The position numbers and the translations under genes were made by a program. A stretch of DNA of 64,000 nt from Phytohabitans maris (GTDB lineage Bacteria; Actinomycetota; Actinomycetes; Mycobacteriales; Micromonosporaceae), in contig NZ_JAVHUY010000002.1 in assembly GCF_031085175.1 (NCBI RefSeq), positions 124,001-188,000 of the forward strand, written 5' to 3'. Every line of letters starts with the position of its first letter. The first letter of the stretch is position 1. The notes under the pieces were generated by a model, which was not told where the DNA came from, did no database searches, and saw only the letters and a list, made by a program, of their open reading frames with translations. Positions 22,463-31,753 of the stretch are shown piece after piece.

Positions 22463-22684
22463 TCACTTGTAGCGGTAGACGATGCGCCCGCGAGTGAGGT
22501 CGTACGGCGAGAGCTCCACGACGACCCGGTCCTCGGGCAGGATGCGGATGTAGTGCTGCCGCATCTTGCCACTGATGTGGGCCAACACCTTGTGGCCGTT
22601 GGCGAGCTCCACCCGAAACATCGCATTCGGGAGTGGCTCGATGACCCGGCCCTCGATCTCGATGGCCCCGTCCTTCTTGGGCAT
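22463..22684 (-). CDS. infA: Translation initiation factor IF-1
   Basis: 73-residue S1/OB-fold factor that binds the 30S A site during initiation. Sequence is near-identical to the bacterial consensus: [42 protein letters not shown]...[33 protein letters not shown] lies just before the ATG. It heads a transcription unit with its own promoter. Confidence 0.98.
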   Translation of the reverse strand: MPKKDGAIEIEGRVIEPLPNAMFRVELANGHKVLAHISGKMRQHYIRILPEDRVVVELSPYDLTRGRIVYRYK

Positions 22685-22835
22685 GTCCTCCGCTGTCCTG
22701 ACGTCGGGTTCTTCGGACAGGCTCGCACCGTCTTACACGAGTGAAAGGGAAATCCACCCGCGCCAGCCGCGGCCCCGGGTGCCCACAGAAGCGCGGGGTG
22801 GGCATGCCGGAGTGGACGCTGCGCGCCAGCTAGTC

Positions 22836-22865
22836 AGTGTACGCCGCTTCACGTATCGACAGCAA
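22836..22865 (-). promoter_or_regulatory. Probable infA promoter and structured leader
   Basis: On the leftward strand -35 TTGCTG is followed after 18 nt by -10 TACACT, the same -10 as at rpoB. The ~145-nt leader between here and infA contains a long hairpin (22754-22802, arms CCACCCGCG and CGCGGGGTGG). That structure could attenuate or stabilise the transcript. Confidence 0.5.
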
Positions 22866-22881
22866 ACCGAGCCGCCCCCGC

Positions 22882-23379
22882 TCAGCGGTCGCGGCGGCGC
22901 CTGCGGTCTCGCCGGCGGGCCTGCTTGTCGGCCCAGCGCTGCGGCTCGCCACTGCTGAGCCCGCCGATGGTGGCCACGACCAGGATGACACCCCACGGAC
23001 CCGCCACCCACATCGGCCAGAAGTACGCCAGGTCGGCGTTGGAGATGCTCACCAGGAGCCAGATCACCACGTTGATGCCGACGGCGGCGGCCCACGCGCC
23101 CCAGATCGTGGCGAGCCACCGGGGCACCGTGCCACGCTCCGGGGCAGCGGCGGCCGGCGGCGGGACCGGGGCAAGCTGGGAACGGCTCGCCGGCGCGACG
23201 CCCGGCAGGTCGGTCAGGAGGCGGTCGAGATCGGCGTACGTCTTCGCCCGGTAGGCCTCGGCGGCCCGCTCGTCGAACTCGTGGAGCTCCAGCCGCCCCT
23301 CGTTGAGCGCGGTGCGCAGCCGCTCGACCACGGCCTCCCGGTCGCTGTCGGCGGCGCGCATCCGGTCCCGCTGATCCAT
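22882..23379 (-). CDS. DUF1707 domain membrane protein
   Basis: 165 residues. The N-terminal ~55 residues are a DUF1707 (SHOCT-like) module: RAADSDREAVVERLRTALNEGRLELHEFDERAAEAYRAKTYADLDRLLTDLPG. A Pro/Ala linker leads to two membrane segments (about 90-112 and 120-140, with a WPMWVAGPWG turn) and a very basic end (KQARRRDRRRRRDR). DUF1707 is widespread in actinobacteria and of unknown function; the pairing with a 2TM domain is common. It lies 43 nt after map and may be co-transcribed. Confidence 0.85.
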   Translation of the reverse strand: MDQRDRMRAADSDREAVVERLRTALNEGRLELHEFDERAAEAYRAKTYADLDRLLTDLPGVAPASRSQLAPVPPPAAAAPERGTVPRWLATIWGAWAAAVGINVVIWLLVSISNADLAYFWPMWVAGPWGVILVVATIGGLSSGEPQRWADKQARRRDRRRRRDR

Positions 23380-23422
23380 GCCTACGAGGATCCCACTCCC
23401 CGCCGCGCCCGGCTACGCCGCT

Positions 23423-24265
23423 TTACGCCGGAGCCGGCTCGCGGGCGGTCACGAGCTCGCCGAGCCGCTCGCGGCCGCCGTCCGGGGCGGTGAGCACCCA
23501 GACGCCGTCGTCGAGCAGCGCCATCGAGTGCTCGACGTGCGCGGCGACCGAGCCGTCCCGGGTCACCACGGTCCAGCCGTCGTCCAGCTCCTCCGTCTTG
23601 GGTGAGCCGATCGTGATCATCGGCTCGATGGCGAGCGCGAGCCCGGGTACCAGCCGCGGGCCCCGCCCCGGCCGGCCGTGGTTGAGCACGTGCGGGTCCT
23701 GGTGCATCTCGGTGCCGATGCCGTGGCCGCCGTAGCCGTCGACGATCCCGTACCGCCCGCCGGAGCGCCGGATGGTCGCCTCGATCGCGAACGAGATGTC
23801 GCTGAGCCGCCCCCGCCCCGAGGCGGCGCCCCGCGCGGCGGCGGCGATGCCGGCCCACATCGCGTCTTCGGCGACCGCGGCCATCCGGAGCAGCTCCGGC
23901 CGTACCGCACCGACCGGCACCGTGATCGCCGCGTCGCCGTGCCAGCCGTCGAGCACCGCGCCGCAGTCGATCGAGATCAGGTCGCCCTCGCGCAGCACCT
24001 GCCGCGGCGAGGGGATGGCGTGCACGATCTGCTCGTTGACCGAGGAGCAGATCGACGCCGGGTAGCCGTGGTAGCCCTTGAACGAGGGCACCGCGCCGGC
24101 ATCCCGGATCACGGACTCGGCCAGCCGGTCGAGGTCGGCGGTGGAGACGCCGGGGGCGACCGCCTCGCGCATGCGGGCCAGGGCGGCGGCCACGACGAGG
24201 CCGGCGGCCCGCATCTTTTCGATCTGCGCGGGAGTCTTGATCTGGATCAGCTGGTGGCGCGGCAT
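23423..24265 (-). CDS. map: Methionine aminopeptidase, type I
   Basis: 280-residue metalloprotease that removes the initiator Met from nascent proteins. The metal ligands are in place: Asp in DCGAVLDGWHGD (two Asp), His in GHGIGTEMH, Glu in AIEPMI and the final Glu in VEHSMA. The HQDPHVLNHG segment also fits the family. ATG-initiated, 45 nt after adk, in the standard secY-adk-map order. No N-terminal zinc-finger/SH3 extension (type 1a-like). Confidence 0.96.
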   Translation of the reverse strand: MPRHQLIQIKTPAQIEKMRAAGLVVAAALARMREAVAPGVSTADLDRLAESVIRDAGAVPSFKGYHGYPASICSSVNEQIVHAIPSPRQVLREGDLISIDCGAVLDGWHGDAAITVPVGAVRPELLRMAAVAEDAMWAGIAAAARGAASGRGRLSDISFAIEATIRRSGGRYGIVDGYGGHGIGTEMHQDPHVLNHGRPGRGPRLVPGLALAIEPMITIGSPKTEELDDGWTVVTRDGSVAAHVEHSMALLDDGVWVLTAPDGGRERLGELVTAREPAPA

Positions 24266-24310
24266 CCTTCGAGGCTAGCTGTCCATCCGGCGCCGCTCCG
24301 CCGGGGCCGC

Positions 24311-24964
24311 TCAGCCGCCGTACGACCGGAGGGCGTCGATGGCCCGGACGGTCACGTCTTCGACCGGGCCGGTGGCGTCGATGCCGACCAGCTTGTTTTG
24401 CGCGCCGTAGTAGTCGACCAGCGGAGCGGTCTTCTCCGCGTACTCCTCCAGGCGCTTGGCGATCGTCTCGGCCTTGTCGTCGTCGCGCTGGAAGAGCTGC
24501 CCACCGCACCGGTCGCAGACGCCCTCGCGGGAGGTCGGGTCGAACTCGACGTGCCAGATCTTGCCGCAACCCCGGCAGGTGCGCCGGCCGGAGAGCCGCC
24601 GGATCACCTCGTCGTCGTCGACCACGAGTTCCATGACGAGGTCGAGCGCCGTGCCGAGGTCGGCCAGCAGCTTGTCGAGCGCGTTGGCCTGGGGCACCGT
24701 GCGCGGGAAGCCGTCGAGCAGGAAGCCGTCGGCGGCGTCCGGCTCGGCCAGCCGCTCGCGGACCATGTTGATGGTCACCTCGTCGGGCACGAGCTGGCCA
24801 GCGTCCATGTACCGCCGTGCCTCCACACCCAGCGGCGTGCCCTGGGAGACGTTGGCACGGAAGATGTCCCCGGTCGAGATTTTGGGCACGGCCAGGTGGG
24901 CGGCGATGAACTCGGCCTGGGTCCCCTTACCCGCCCCTGGAGGACCGACCAGTACGAGGCGCAT
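24311..24964 (-). CDS. adk: Adenylate kinase
   Basis: 217-residue long-form kinase (2 ADP to ATP + AMP). P-loop [12 protein letters not shown] at 6-17, AMP-binding FLLDGFPRT, and a LID domain with a tetracysteine zinc site ([12 protein letters not shown] and CDRCGG). The zinc LID is typical of Gram-positive and some actinobacterial Adk. Its ATG directly follows the secY stop without a gap, so the two are translationally coupled. Confidence 0.97.
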   Translation of the reverse strand: MRLVLVGPPGAGKGTQAEFIAAHLAVPKISTGDIFRANVSQGTPLGVEARRYMDAGQLVPDEVTINMVRERLAEPDAADGFLLDGFPRTVPQANALDKLLADLGTALDLVMELVVDDDEVIRRLSGRRTCRGCGKIWHVEFDPTSREGVCDRCGGQLFQRDDDKAETIAKRLEEYAEKTAPLVDYYGAQNKLVGIDATGPVEDVTVRAIDALRSYGG

Positions 24965-26293
24965 CTACCGCAGGAACCCTTCGTAGTTCCGCTGCATGAG
25001 TTGGCTCTCGATCTGCTTCACGGTCTCCAGACCCACACCGACCATGATGAGGACGGCGGTGCCACCGAACGGGAAGTTCTGGTACTGGCTGCTGTCCAGC
25101 CAGATGAAGAAGAAGTTCGGCAGGATCGAGATCAGGCCGAGGTACATGGCGCCGGGAAGGGTGATCCGGCTGAGGATGAAGTCCAGGTACTCGGCCGTGG
25201 GCTTGCCCGGACGGATACCCGGGACGAAGCCGCCGTACTTCTTCATGTTGTCCGCGACCTCGGTCGGGTTGAACGTGATCGACACGTAGAAGTACGTGAA
25301 GAAGATGATCAGGAAGAAGTAGACGACGATGTAGACCCAGTCGGCCGGGTTGGCCAGGTGGTTTTGCACCCACGCCTCGAACGAGTTGAGGTCGTTCGGG
25401 TCGCCGAACTGGAGGGCCAGCTGCGGCAGGTAGAGCAGCGACGACGCGAAGATGACCGGGATGACACCCGCCTGGTTGACCTTGAGCGGGATGTACGTCG
25501 AGGTGCCGCCGTACATGCGGCGACCGATCATGCGTTTCGCGTACTGCACTGGGATGCGGCGCTGTGCCTGCTCGATGAAGACCACCGCGGTGATGACCAC
25601 GAGGACCAGCGCGAGCACGAGGAAGAACTTGCCCCAGCCCTGGCTCTCCTTGATCGTCCAACCCTCGGAGGGGAGCCGGGCGGCGATCGAGGTGAAGATC
25701 AGGACGGACATGCCGTTGCCGACGCCGCGGTCGGTGATCAGCTCGCCGAGCCACATCACCACACCGGTGCCGGCGGTCATCGTGACGACGAGCGCGACCA
25801 GCGTGATCCACATGGGCATCCCCGTGCCCTCGGGGATCAGCGGCCACTGGTCGCACTGGTTGTTGAAGAGCTGCCCGGACCGGGCCAGCGCCACGAACGC
25901 CGAGGCCTGCAGCACCGCCAGGCCCAGGGTCAGGTAGCGGGTGTACTGCGTGATCTTCGCCTGGCCGGCCTGACCCTCCTTGCGCAGCTGCTCCAGGCGC
26001 GGGATCACCACGGTGAGCAGCTGGAGGATGATCGACGCCGTGATGTACGGCATGATGCCGAGCGCGAAGACGGAGAGCGAGAGCAGCGCGCCACCGGAGA
26101 AGAGGTTGAGCAGCGTGAAGACGCCGGGCGTGCCCTCCTCCATCGCCTCGATACACCGCTGGGCGTTGCCGTACGACACACCAGGGCTGGGCAGTGTCGC
26201 GCCCAACCGGTAAATCGCCACGATACCTATCGTGAACAGCAGCTTCTTGCGCAGATCAGGCGTGCGGAACGCACTGAGAAACGCGGAGAGCAA
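24965..26293 (-). CDS. secY: Preprotein translocase subunit SecY
   Basis: 442-residue, ten-segment channel protein of the Sec translocon; SecE is encoded elsewhere in this window. Landmarks: LSAFLSAFRTPDLRKKLLFTIGIVAIYRLG, the plug-region start SPGVSYGN, LLNLFSGGALLSLSVFALGIMPYITASIILQLL, VFIEQAQRRIPVQYAKR and YGGFVPGIRPGKPTAEYLDFILSRIT (cytoplasmic loop that meets SecA and ribosome). A 247-nt gap with terminator and promoter separates it from rplO, so secY-adk-map appears to be its own unit. Confidence 0.97.
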   Translation of the reverse strand: MLSAFLSAFRTPDLRKKLLFTIGIVAIYRLGATLPSPGVSYGNAQRCIEAMEEGTPGVFTLLNLFSGGALLSLSVFALGIMPYITASIILQLLTVVIPRLEQLRKEGQAGQAKITQYTRYLTLGLAVLQASAFVALARSGQLFNNQCDQWPLIPEGTGMPMWITLVALVVTMTAGTGVVMWLGELITDRGVGNGMSVLIFTSIAARLPSEGWTIKESQGWGKFFLVLALVLVVITAVVFIEQAQRRIPVQYAKRMIGRRMYGGTSTYIPLKVNQAGVIPVIFASSLLYLPQLALQFGDPNDLNSFEAWVQNHLANPADWVYIVVYFFLIIFFTYFYVSITFNPTEVADNMKKYGGFVPGIRPGKPTAEYLDFILSRITLPGAMYLGLISILPNFFFIWLDSSQYQNFPFGGTAVLIMVGVGLETVKQIESQLMQRNYEGFLR

Positions 26294-26434
26294 CGTCTTC
26301 CTCCTGCGCGAGGCGGCCGCCGGGTCGTGGCGGACGGGTTGGGCGTCGGGCGGTCACCCGACATCCATACTGGCAACGGACTCTAACAGTACGGTGTGAG
26401 TTCGGGCAGATGCGCCCGGGGACATACACGCTTC

Positions 26435-26463
26435 ACTATATTGCCGGCGCGAACCCCGATGTA
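26435..26463 (-). promoter_or_regulatory. Probable promoter of secY-adk-map
   Basis: On the leftward strand a strong -10 TATAGT is preceded, at 17 nt, by a poor -35 TACATC. The surrounding sequence is AT-rich relative to the genes and lies just after the rplO terminator. A leader of about 135 nt would precede secY. Confidence 0.45.
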
Positions 26464-26492
26464 CAACTGGGACGAAACGCCAGATACTAGAC

Positions 26493-26532
26493 GTGGCGCC
26501 CGTCAGTCGCGAAGGCAACTGGCGGGCGCCAC
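26493..26532 (-). terminator. Terminator after rplO
   Basis: Ten-bp arms GTGGCGCCCG and CGGGCGCCAC (extendable by CAG/CTG with a bulge) around a 12-nt loop, starting 8 nt after the rplO stop. It ends the S10-spc run of ribosomal genes before the secY promoter. Confidence 0.8.
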
Positions 26533-26540
26533 AGTTCGTT

Positions 26541-26984
26541 CTAGAGCTCGGTGACCGTGCCACCGGCAGCGGTGATCTTCTCCTTGGCCGACGCGCTGAA
26601 CGCGTGCGCCGACACCTGGAGCTTCACGCCACCAAGTTCGCCCGTGCCGAGCACCTTCACCAGCTGGCCCTTGCGGACCGCGCCGGCGTTGGCCAGCTCG
26701 ATGGGACCGACCTCCCCACCGTTCGGGAAGAGTTCGGCCAGCCGTTCCAGGTTGACCACCTGGAAGACGACCTTGAACCGGTTCTTGAAGCCCTTGAGCT
26801 TCGGCAGGCGCATGTGGATGGGCATCTGACCACCCTCGAACGCCGGCGAGATGTTCTTGCGGGCCTTGGAACCCTTCGTACCACGACCGGCGGTCTTGCC
26901 CTTGGAGCCCTCGCCGCGACCCACTCGGGTCTTTTCGGTCTTGGCGCCGGGAGCCGGCCGGAGGTGATGGACCTTGATCGTCAT
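26541..26984 (-). CDS. rplO: 50S ribosomal protein L15
   Basis: 147-residue 23S rRNA-binding assembly protein: [36 protein letters not shown], the extended glycine/lysine-rich N-terminal arm, then a globular C-terminal part ending VTEL. ATG overlaps the rpmD stop (TAATG). Last gene before the terminator. Confidence 0.98.
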   Translation of the reverse strand: MTIKVHHLRPAPGAKTEKTRVGRGEGSKGKTAGRGTKGSKARKNISPAFEGGQMPIHMRLPKLKGFKNRFKVVFQVVNLERLAELFPNGGEVGPIELANAGAVRKGQLVKVLGTGELGGVKLQVSAHAFSASAKEKITAAGGTVTEL

Positions 26985-27166
26985 TACTCGACCTCCTCGA
27001 CCTTCACCAGGTGGTTGACGGTGAAGATCATGCCCCGGATCTCCGGGCGGTCTTCCTTGACCACCACGTCGTTGATCCGCTTCAGCCCGAGCGAGCGCAG
27101 CGAGTCACGCTGGTTGCTCTTCGCGCCGATCTCGGACCGGACCTGGGTGACCTTCAGGCGTGCCAC
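26984..27166 (-). CDS. rpmD: 50S ribosomal protein L30
   Basis: 60-residue protein: [19 protein letters not shown] then [27 protein letters not shown] and [10 protein letters not shown], complete for the family. Start is a GTG whose first base is the last base of the rpsE stop (TAGTG), and the stop overlaps the rplO ATG. Its size makes it easy to miss, since the surrounding open frame is much longer. Confidence 0.97.
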   Translation of the reverse strand: MARLKVTQVRSEIGAKSNQRDSLRSLGLKRINDVVVKEDRPEIRGMIFTVNHLVKVEEVE

Positions 27167-27786
27167 TACGCGGTCACCCCCGCCCGGGCCGCCAGCATGG
27201 CGGCGGGAGCGACGTCCTCGACCGGCAGGCCGCGGCGCGACGCGACGGCCTCGGGAGCCTCCAGGCTCTTCAGGGCCGCGACGGTGGCGTGCACGATGTT
27301 GATCGGGTTGGAGGACCCGAGGCTCTTGGAGAGCACGTCGTGGATGCCCGCGCACTCCAGCACCGCGCGCACCGGGCCGCCGGCGATGACGCCGGTACCG
27401 GCGGAGGCCGGCTTGAGCAGCACGACGCCCGCGGCGTCCTCACCCTGTACCGGGTGCGGGATGGTGGCGGCGATCCGTGGCACCTTGAAGAAGTGCTTCT
27501 TGGCCTCCTCGACGCCCTTGGCGATCGCCGCGGGCACCTCCTTGGCCTTGCCGTAGCCGACGCCGACGGTGCCGTCGCCGTCGCCCACCACGACCAGCGC
27601 GGTGAAGCTGAATCGACGGCCGCCCTTGACGACCTTGGCGACACGGTTGATCGTGACTACCCGCTCGAGGTGGGGGGTCTTCTCGACCGGCGCGTTGCCT
27701 TCGCCGCGGCCGCGACCGCGACCTTCGCGACGGCCGCCACCCTCGCTGCCGCCGGACCCGCCGCCTCGGCGCTGCTGACCTGGCAT
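27166..27786 (-). CDS. rpsE: 30S ribosomal protein S5
   Basis: 206 residues against 167 in E. coli. The extra is an N-terminal Gly/Arg arm ([22 protein letters not shown]... RGRGEGN). The core has [52 protein letters not shown] and the domain-2 [19 protein letters not shown]. The KGGRRF loop is where spectinomycin resistance arises; it looks wild type. ATG with GGAAGGAAAG upstream. Confidence 0.97.
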   Translation of the reverse strand: MPGQQRRGGGSGGSEGGGRREGRGRGRGEGNAPVEKTPHLERVVTINRVAKVVKGGRRFSFTALVVVGDGDGTVGVGYGKAKEVPAAIAKGVEEAKKHFFKVPRIAATIPHPVQGEDAAGVVLLKPASAGTGVIAGGPVRAVLECAGIHDVLSKSLGSSNPINIVHATVAALKSLEAPEAVASRRGLPVEDVAPAAMLAARAGVTA

Positions 27787-27799
27787 TGGTCTTTCCTTC

Positions 27800-28189
27800 C
27801 TAGAACTCGAGTCCGGCTTCGCGGGCGGCCGTCGCCAGAGCCGCGAGGCGCCCGGCGTACTTGTTGCCACCGCGGTCGAAGACGACCTTGGAGATACCCG
27901 CGGCCTTGGCGCGGTCGGCGAGCAGGGCGCCCACCTTGCCGGCGAGGGCGCTCTTGTCGCCCTCGCCACCCCGGATCGACGCGTCGAGGGTCGACGCCGA
28001 CACGAGGGTGTGGCCCTTCGTGTCGTCGACGATCTGGGCGGTGATGTGCCGCAGCGAGCGGGTGACCACCAGGCGCGGGCGCTCGGTGGAGCCGAAGACG
28101 TTCTTCCGGACCCGGAAGTGCCGGCGCGCCCGCCCGACGGCGCGCTTCGCGGCCACGCCGCGGCGGCGCTTGAGCAGAGTGGCGCTCAC
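27800..28189 (-). CDS. rplR: 50S ribosomal protein L18
   Basis: 129-residue 5S rRNA-binding protein. [55 protein letters not shown] and [26 protein letters not shown] are typical. GTG start with GGAGGAA 5 nt upstream. The gap to rplF upstream is filled by an intergenic repeat. Confidence 0.97.
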   Translation of the reverse strand: MSATLLKRRRGVAAKRAVGRARRHFRVRKNVFGSTERPRLVVTRSLRHITAQIVDDTKGHTLVSASTLDASIRGGEGDKSALAGKVGALLADRAKAAGISKVVFDRGGNKYAGRLAALATAAREAGLEF

Positions 28190-28247
28190 CGTGTTCCTCC
28201 TTCGTTCGTGACTGCGGGGATCCGCTTCGCTACGCTCCTCGCACTCA
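28190..28247. repeat. Intergenic repeat (family A) between rplF and rplR
   Basis: On the coding strand the sequence from the rplF stop reads GTGCGAGGAGCGTAGCGAAGCG, then GATCCCCGCAGTCACGAACGAAGGAGG, leading straight into the rplR ribosome site. A longer relative with the same GCGAGGAG and CCCCGCAGTCnnGAnCGA parts lies between rplB and rpsS. The GAGCG/AGCGA periodic style is that of dispersed actinobacterial intergenic elements. Confidence 0.6.
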
Positions 28248-28787
28248 CTTCTTACCGGCCTTTCCAGCCTTACGGCGGATGACCTCGCCCTGGTACTTGA
28301 TGCCCTTGCCCTTGTACGGCTCCGGCGGGCGGATCTTCCGGATGTTGGCGGCGATCTCGCCGACCTGCTGCTTGTCGATCCCGGCGACGTGGAAGAGCGT
28401 CGGGCGCTCCACCGTGAAGGTGATGCCCGCCGGGGCCGGCACCAGCACCGGGTGCGAGAACCCGAGAGCGAACTCCAGGTCCTTGCCCTTGGCGGTGACG
28501 CGGTAACCGGTGCCGTTGATCTCCAGGCTCTTCCGGTATCCCTCGGTGACGCCGACGATCATGTTGGCGACCAGGGTGCGGGAGAGGCCGTGCAGCTCCT
28601 TGGCGCGGCGCTCGTCGTTGGGCCGGTTGACGTGCAGGTTGCCGTCGTCTCCCCGCTCGGCCGTGATCGGCTCGGCGAGGGTGTGCGACAGCTCGCCCTT
28701 CGGGCCCTTGACCCGCACGGTACGGCCGTCGATGGTGACGTCGACACCCGTGGGAACGGGGATCGACTTACGTCCGATTCGCGACAT
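28245..28787 (-). CDS. rplF: 50S ribosomal protein L6
   Basis: 180-residue protein near the GTPase centre. [84 protein letters not shown] and the [10 protein letters not shown] end are all canonical. Downstream lies repeat family A, which begins at its stop codon. Confidence 0.98.
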   Translation of the reverse strand: MSRIGRKSIPVPTGVDVTIDGRTVRVKGPKGELSHTLAEPITAERGDDGNLHVNRPNDERRAKELHGLSRTLVANMIVGVTEGYRKSLEINGTGYRVTAKGKDLEFALGFSHPVLVPAPAGITFTVERPTLFHVAGIDKQQVGEIAANIRKIRPPEPYKGKGIKYQGEVIRRKAGKAGKK

Positions 28788-28803
28788 GTCTACTTATCTC
28801 CCG

Positions 28804-29211
28804 TCACCAGACGTAGGCGAGGACTTCCCCGCCCACCCCTCGCTTGCGGGCCTGCCGGTCGGTGAGCAGCCCCTGAGACGTCGAGATGATCGCCACGCCC
28901 AGACCGCCGAGCACGCGCGGCAGCTCCGGCGACTTGGCGTACACCCGGAGGCCGGGCTTCGACACGCGCCGGATGCCGGCGAGGCTGCGCTCACGGCTGG
29001 TGCCGTACTTCAGCTCGACGATCAGTCGCTTGCCGACGGCGCCCTCCTCGGGCTCCTCGACCGTCCAGGAAGAGATGTAACCCTCGGACTTGAGGACCTC
29101 GGCGATGTTCGCCTTGATCTTCGAGTAGGGCATCGTCACCCGGTCGTGGTACGCCTGGTTGGCGTTGCGCAGACGCGTCAGCATGTCTGCGATCGGGTCG
29201 GTCATCGTCAT
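28804..29211 (-). CDS. rpsH: 30S ribosomal protein S8
   Basis: 135-residue 16S rRNA-binding protein and, in many bacteria, translational repressor of the spc operon. [43 protein letters not shown] and the C-terminal [35 protein letters not shown] fit. Start MTMTDP or the second ATG two codons in. Confidence 0.98.
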   Translation of the reverse strand: MTMTDPIADMLTRLRNANQAYHDRVTMPYSKIKANIAEVLKSEGYISSWTVEEPEEGAVGKRLIVELKYGTSRERSLAGIRRVSKPGLRVYAKSPELPRVLGGLGVAIISTSQGLLTDRQARKRGVGGEVLAYVW

Positions 29212-29282
29212 CGGTTCAGATCAGCCTTTCTCGCCGGGGTTCCCGGGGCCATCGCCCGCGGGCCTACGGCGAAGAGAGTTGG

Positions 29283-29468
29283 TTACCAAGAAGCCTTGGA
29301 CACGCCGGGCAGCTCACCGCGGTGGGCCATCTCCCGGATGCAGACGCGGCAGAGACCGAACTTGCGGTACACCGCCTTCGGCCGCCCGCACCGCTGGCAG
29401 CGGGTGTACGCGCGCACCGAGAACTTTGGCTTCTTGGCGGCCTTGAGGATCAGGGCCTTCTTCGCCAT
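29283..29468 (-). CDS. rpsZ: 30S ribosomal protein S14 type Z
   Basis: 61-residue zinc-binding short form of S14 (E. coli form is 101 residues). Cys24, 27, 40 and 43 ([13 protein letters not shown] and [10 protein letters not shown]) form the zinc site; it ends LPGVSKASW. It starts 4 nt after the rplE stop. A zinc-free long paralogue is usually encoded elsewhere in such genomes and is not in this window. Confidence 0.98.
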   Translation of the reverse strand: MAKKALILKAAKKPKFSVRAYTRCQRCGRPKAVYRKFGLCRVCIREMAHRGELPGVSKASW

Positions 29469-29472
29469 GTTG

Positions 29473-30042
29473 TCAGTTCTCCTTGAACGGGAAGCCCAGG
29501 AGCTTCAACAGCGCCCGGCCCTCGTCATCGGTCGTCGCGGTGGTGACCACCGTGATGTCCATGCCCCGGACCCGGTCGATCCGGTCCTGGTCGATCTCGT
29601 GGAACACCGACTGCTCGGTGAGCCCGAACGTGTAGTTGCCGTTGCCGTCGAGCTTGCGCGCGTCGAGGCCGCGGAAGTCACGGATACGCGGCAGCGCGAT
29701 CGACAGCAGCCGGTCCAGGAACTCCCACATCCGGTCGCCGCGAAGCGTGACCTTGGCGCCGATCGGCATGCCCTCGCGGAGCTTGAACTGCGCGATCGAC
29801 TTGGTCGCCCGGCGCACCTGCGGCTTCTGCCCGGTGATCGTGGCGAGGTCGCGGACCGCGCCGTCGATCAGCTTGGCGTCGCGGGCGGCGTCGCCGACAC
29901 CCATGTTGACCACGATCTTCACGAGGCCCGGCACCTGCATCGGGTTGGCGTAGTTGAACTGTTCCTTCAGCTTCGCCACGATCTCGCTGCGGTACCGCTC
30001 CTTGAGGCGCGGCCTGATCTTGGTTTCGGTCGGAGCAGTCAT
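29473..30042 (-). CDS. rplE: 50S ribosomal protein L5
   Basis: 189-residue protein that binds 5S rRNA and contacts the P-site t[97 protein letters not shown] are diagnostic. ATG overlaps the rplX stop by one base (TGATG); a GTG one codon earlier is possible. Confidence 0.98.
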   Translation of the reverse strand: MTAPTETKIRPRLKERYRSEIVAKLKEQFNYANPMQVPGLVKIVVNMGVGDAARDAKLIDGAVRDLATITGQKPQVRRATKSIAQFKLREGMPIGAKVTLRGDRMWEFLDRLLSIALPRIRDFRGLDARKLDGNGNYTFGLTEQSVFHEIDQDRIDRVRGMDITVVTTATTDDEGRALLKLLGFPFKEN

Positions 30043-30356
30043 CACAGGTCCTTACCGGTCCGGCGCGAGACGCGGACCTTCTGGCCGTTGTCGTCGAAGC
30101 GGTAGCCGACACGGGTCGGCTTGCCGTCCCCGTCGACGACCATCACGTTCGAGACGTGGATCGCCGCCTCCTGGGTGACGATGCCGCCGGTCTTGGCACC
30201 ACGCTGGGTCGTACGGATGCGGGTGTGCTTCTTGACGCGGTTGACGCCCTCGACGATGACCTTGTTCTCCCGCGGCAGGGCCTGAATGACCTTGCCCCGG
30301 GCGCCCTTGTCCTTACCGGCGATGACCTCGACCGTGTCGCCCTTCTTAACCTTCAC
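30042..30356 (-). CDS. rplX: 50S ribosomal protein L24
   Basis: 104-residue early assembly protein. The KOW motif ([37 protein letters not shown]) and [23 protein letters not shown] are standard. GTG start, 2 nt after rplN. Confidence 0.98.
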   Translation of the reverse strand: MKVKKGDTVEVIAGKDKGARGKVIQALPRENKVIVEGVNRVKKHTRIRTTQRGAKTGGIVTQEAAIHVSNVMVVDGDGKPTRVGYRFDDNGQKVRVSRRTGKDL

Positions 30357-30358
30357 GG

Positions 30359-30727
30359 TTAGAGCACCTCCGGTGCGAGCGAAATGATCTTCATGAACCG
30401 CTTGTCCCGCAGCTCGCGGCCCACCGGGCCGAAGATGCGGGTGCCACGCGGGTCACCGCCGTCCTTGATGATCACAGCGGCGTTCTCGTCGAAGCGGATG
30501 TACGACCCGTCGGGCCGCCGCTTCTCCTTCGCGGTACGGACGACGACCGCCTTGACGACGTCGCCCTTCTTGACACCCGCGCCCGGGATCGCGTCCTTGA
30601 CCGTGGCCACGATGACGTCGCCGATGCCGGCGTAGCGCCGACCCGAGCCGCCGAGCACGCGGATGCACAGGATCTCCCGGGCACCCGTGTTGTCGGCGAC
30701 GCGCAGTCGCGACTCCTGCTGAATCAC
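30359..30727 (-). CDS. rplN: 50S ribosomal protein L14
   Basis: 122-residue protein at the subunit interface. [46 protein letters not shown], then [46 protein letters not shown] and LAPEVL. Length matches E. coli (123). Start is GTG or ATG at MIQQ; I keep the position that gives the conserved N-terminus. Confidence 0.98.
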   Translation of the reverse strand: MIQQESRLRVADNTGAREILCIRVLGGSGRRYAGIGDVIVATVKDAIPGAGVKKGDVVKAVVVRTAKEKRRPDGSYIRFDENAAVIIKDGGDPRGTRIFGPVGRELRDKRFMKIISLAPEVL

Positions 30728-30801
30728 GTCTATCTCCTATGTCTGCCAGTTCTCCGGCGGCGAGCCCGCCGGAGCTTGGCGGAACGGTCGGCTACTACTT
30801 G

Positions 30802-31092
30802 CTACTTGGCCTTTTCGAGGATCTCCACGACCCGCCAGCGCTTGGTGGCGGACAGCGGGCGGGTCTCCATCAGCAGCACCCGGTCGCCGACGCCGCACGA
30901 GTTCTGCTCGTCGTGCGCCTTCAGCTTGCTGGTGCGCCGCAGCACCTTGCCGTACAGGGGGTGCTTGACCCGGTCCTCGACCTCGACGACGACGGTCTTG
31001 TCCATCTTGTCGCTGACGACCAGGCCCTCGCGGACCTTGCGCCGGGCCCGAGGCGCGGCTGTGGTCTCCGCCGCAGCGGAATTTTCACTCAT
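30802..31092 (-). CDS. rpsQ: 30S ribosomal protein S17
   Basis: 96-residue primary 16S rRNA-binding protein (E. coli 84). The OB-fold core [76 protein letters not shown] is complete in family order, behind a short Ala-rich extension. Its ATG overlaps the rpmC stop by 4 nt. Confidence 0.97.
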   Translation of the reverse strand: MSENSAAAETTAAPRARRKVREGLVVSDKMDKTVVVEVEDRVKHPLYGKVLRRTSKLKAHDEQNSCGVGDRVLLMETRPLSATKRWRVVEILEKAK

Positions 31093-31325
31093 GACGCAAT
31101 CACCTCAGTCGGCGCGGCCGAGAGCCCCAGCTCGCGCTCGCGCATGATCGTGTAAATCCGGGCGATCTCCTTGCGGATGACCTGCAGGCGCTTGTTGTTG
31201 TCCAGCTGCCCGGTGGCGCTCTGCACGCGGAGGTTGAACAGCTCCGCCTTGGCCTCCCGCAGCTTCGCGATCAGCTCCTCGTCGGACTGCTCGCGCAGCT
31301 CGGCAGCCTTGGTGCCCGCTGCCAT
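31089..31325 (-). CDS. rpmC: 50S ribosomal protein L29
   Basis: 78-residue helical protein at the exit tunnel that helps dock SRP and trigger factor. [59 protein letters not shown] is canonical. Start overlaps the rplP stop by one base; stop overlaps rpsQ. Confidence 0.97.
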   Translation of the reverse strand: MAAGTKAAELREQSDEELIAKLREAKAELFNLRVQSATGQLDNNKRLQVIRKEIARIYTIMRERELGLSAAPTEVIAS

Positions 31326-31750
31326 CAGACCTCACCCACTTCGCGCGTCACAATGCGGCACTTCATCGGGAGCTTGTGGATCGCGCGGCGCATGGCCTCG
31401 CGCGCGATCGCCTCGTTCGGGAACGACATCTCGAACAGGACCCGACCCGGCTTGATGTTGGCGATCCACCACTCCGGCGAACCCTTACCGGAACCCATCC
31501 GGGTTTCGGCCGGCTTCTTCGTCAGAGCCTGGTCCGGGAAGACCGTGATCCACACCTTGCCACCACGCTTGATGTGGCGGGTCATGGCGATACGGGCCGC
31601 CTCGATCTGCCGGTTGGTCACGTAGGCGGGCTCCAGTGCCTGGATACCGAACTCGCCGAAGACGACCCGGTTACCGCCCTTGCTCGCCCCGGAACGGGAC
31701 GGGTGGTGCGGCTTGCGGAAGCCCTTCGGGGGCTTACGCGGCATCAGCAT
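31325..31750 (-). CDS. rplP: 50S ribosomal protein L16
   Basis: 141-residue protein near the A-site t[69 protein letters not shown] and [23 protein letters not shown] are the family signature. 3 nt after rpsC. The start may be at either of two ATGs two codons apart. Confidence 0.98.
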   Translation of the reverse strand: MLMPRKPPKGFRKPHHPSRSGASKGGNRVVFGEFGIQALEPAYVTNRQIEAARIAMTRHIKRGGKVWITVFPDQALTKKPAETRMGSGKGSPEWWIANIKPGRVLFEMSFPNEAIAREAMRRAIHKLPMKCRIVTREVGEV

Positions 31751-31753
31751 GTG

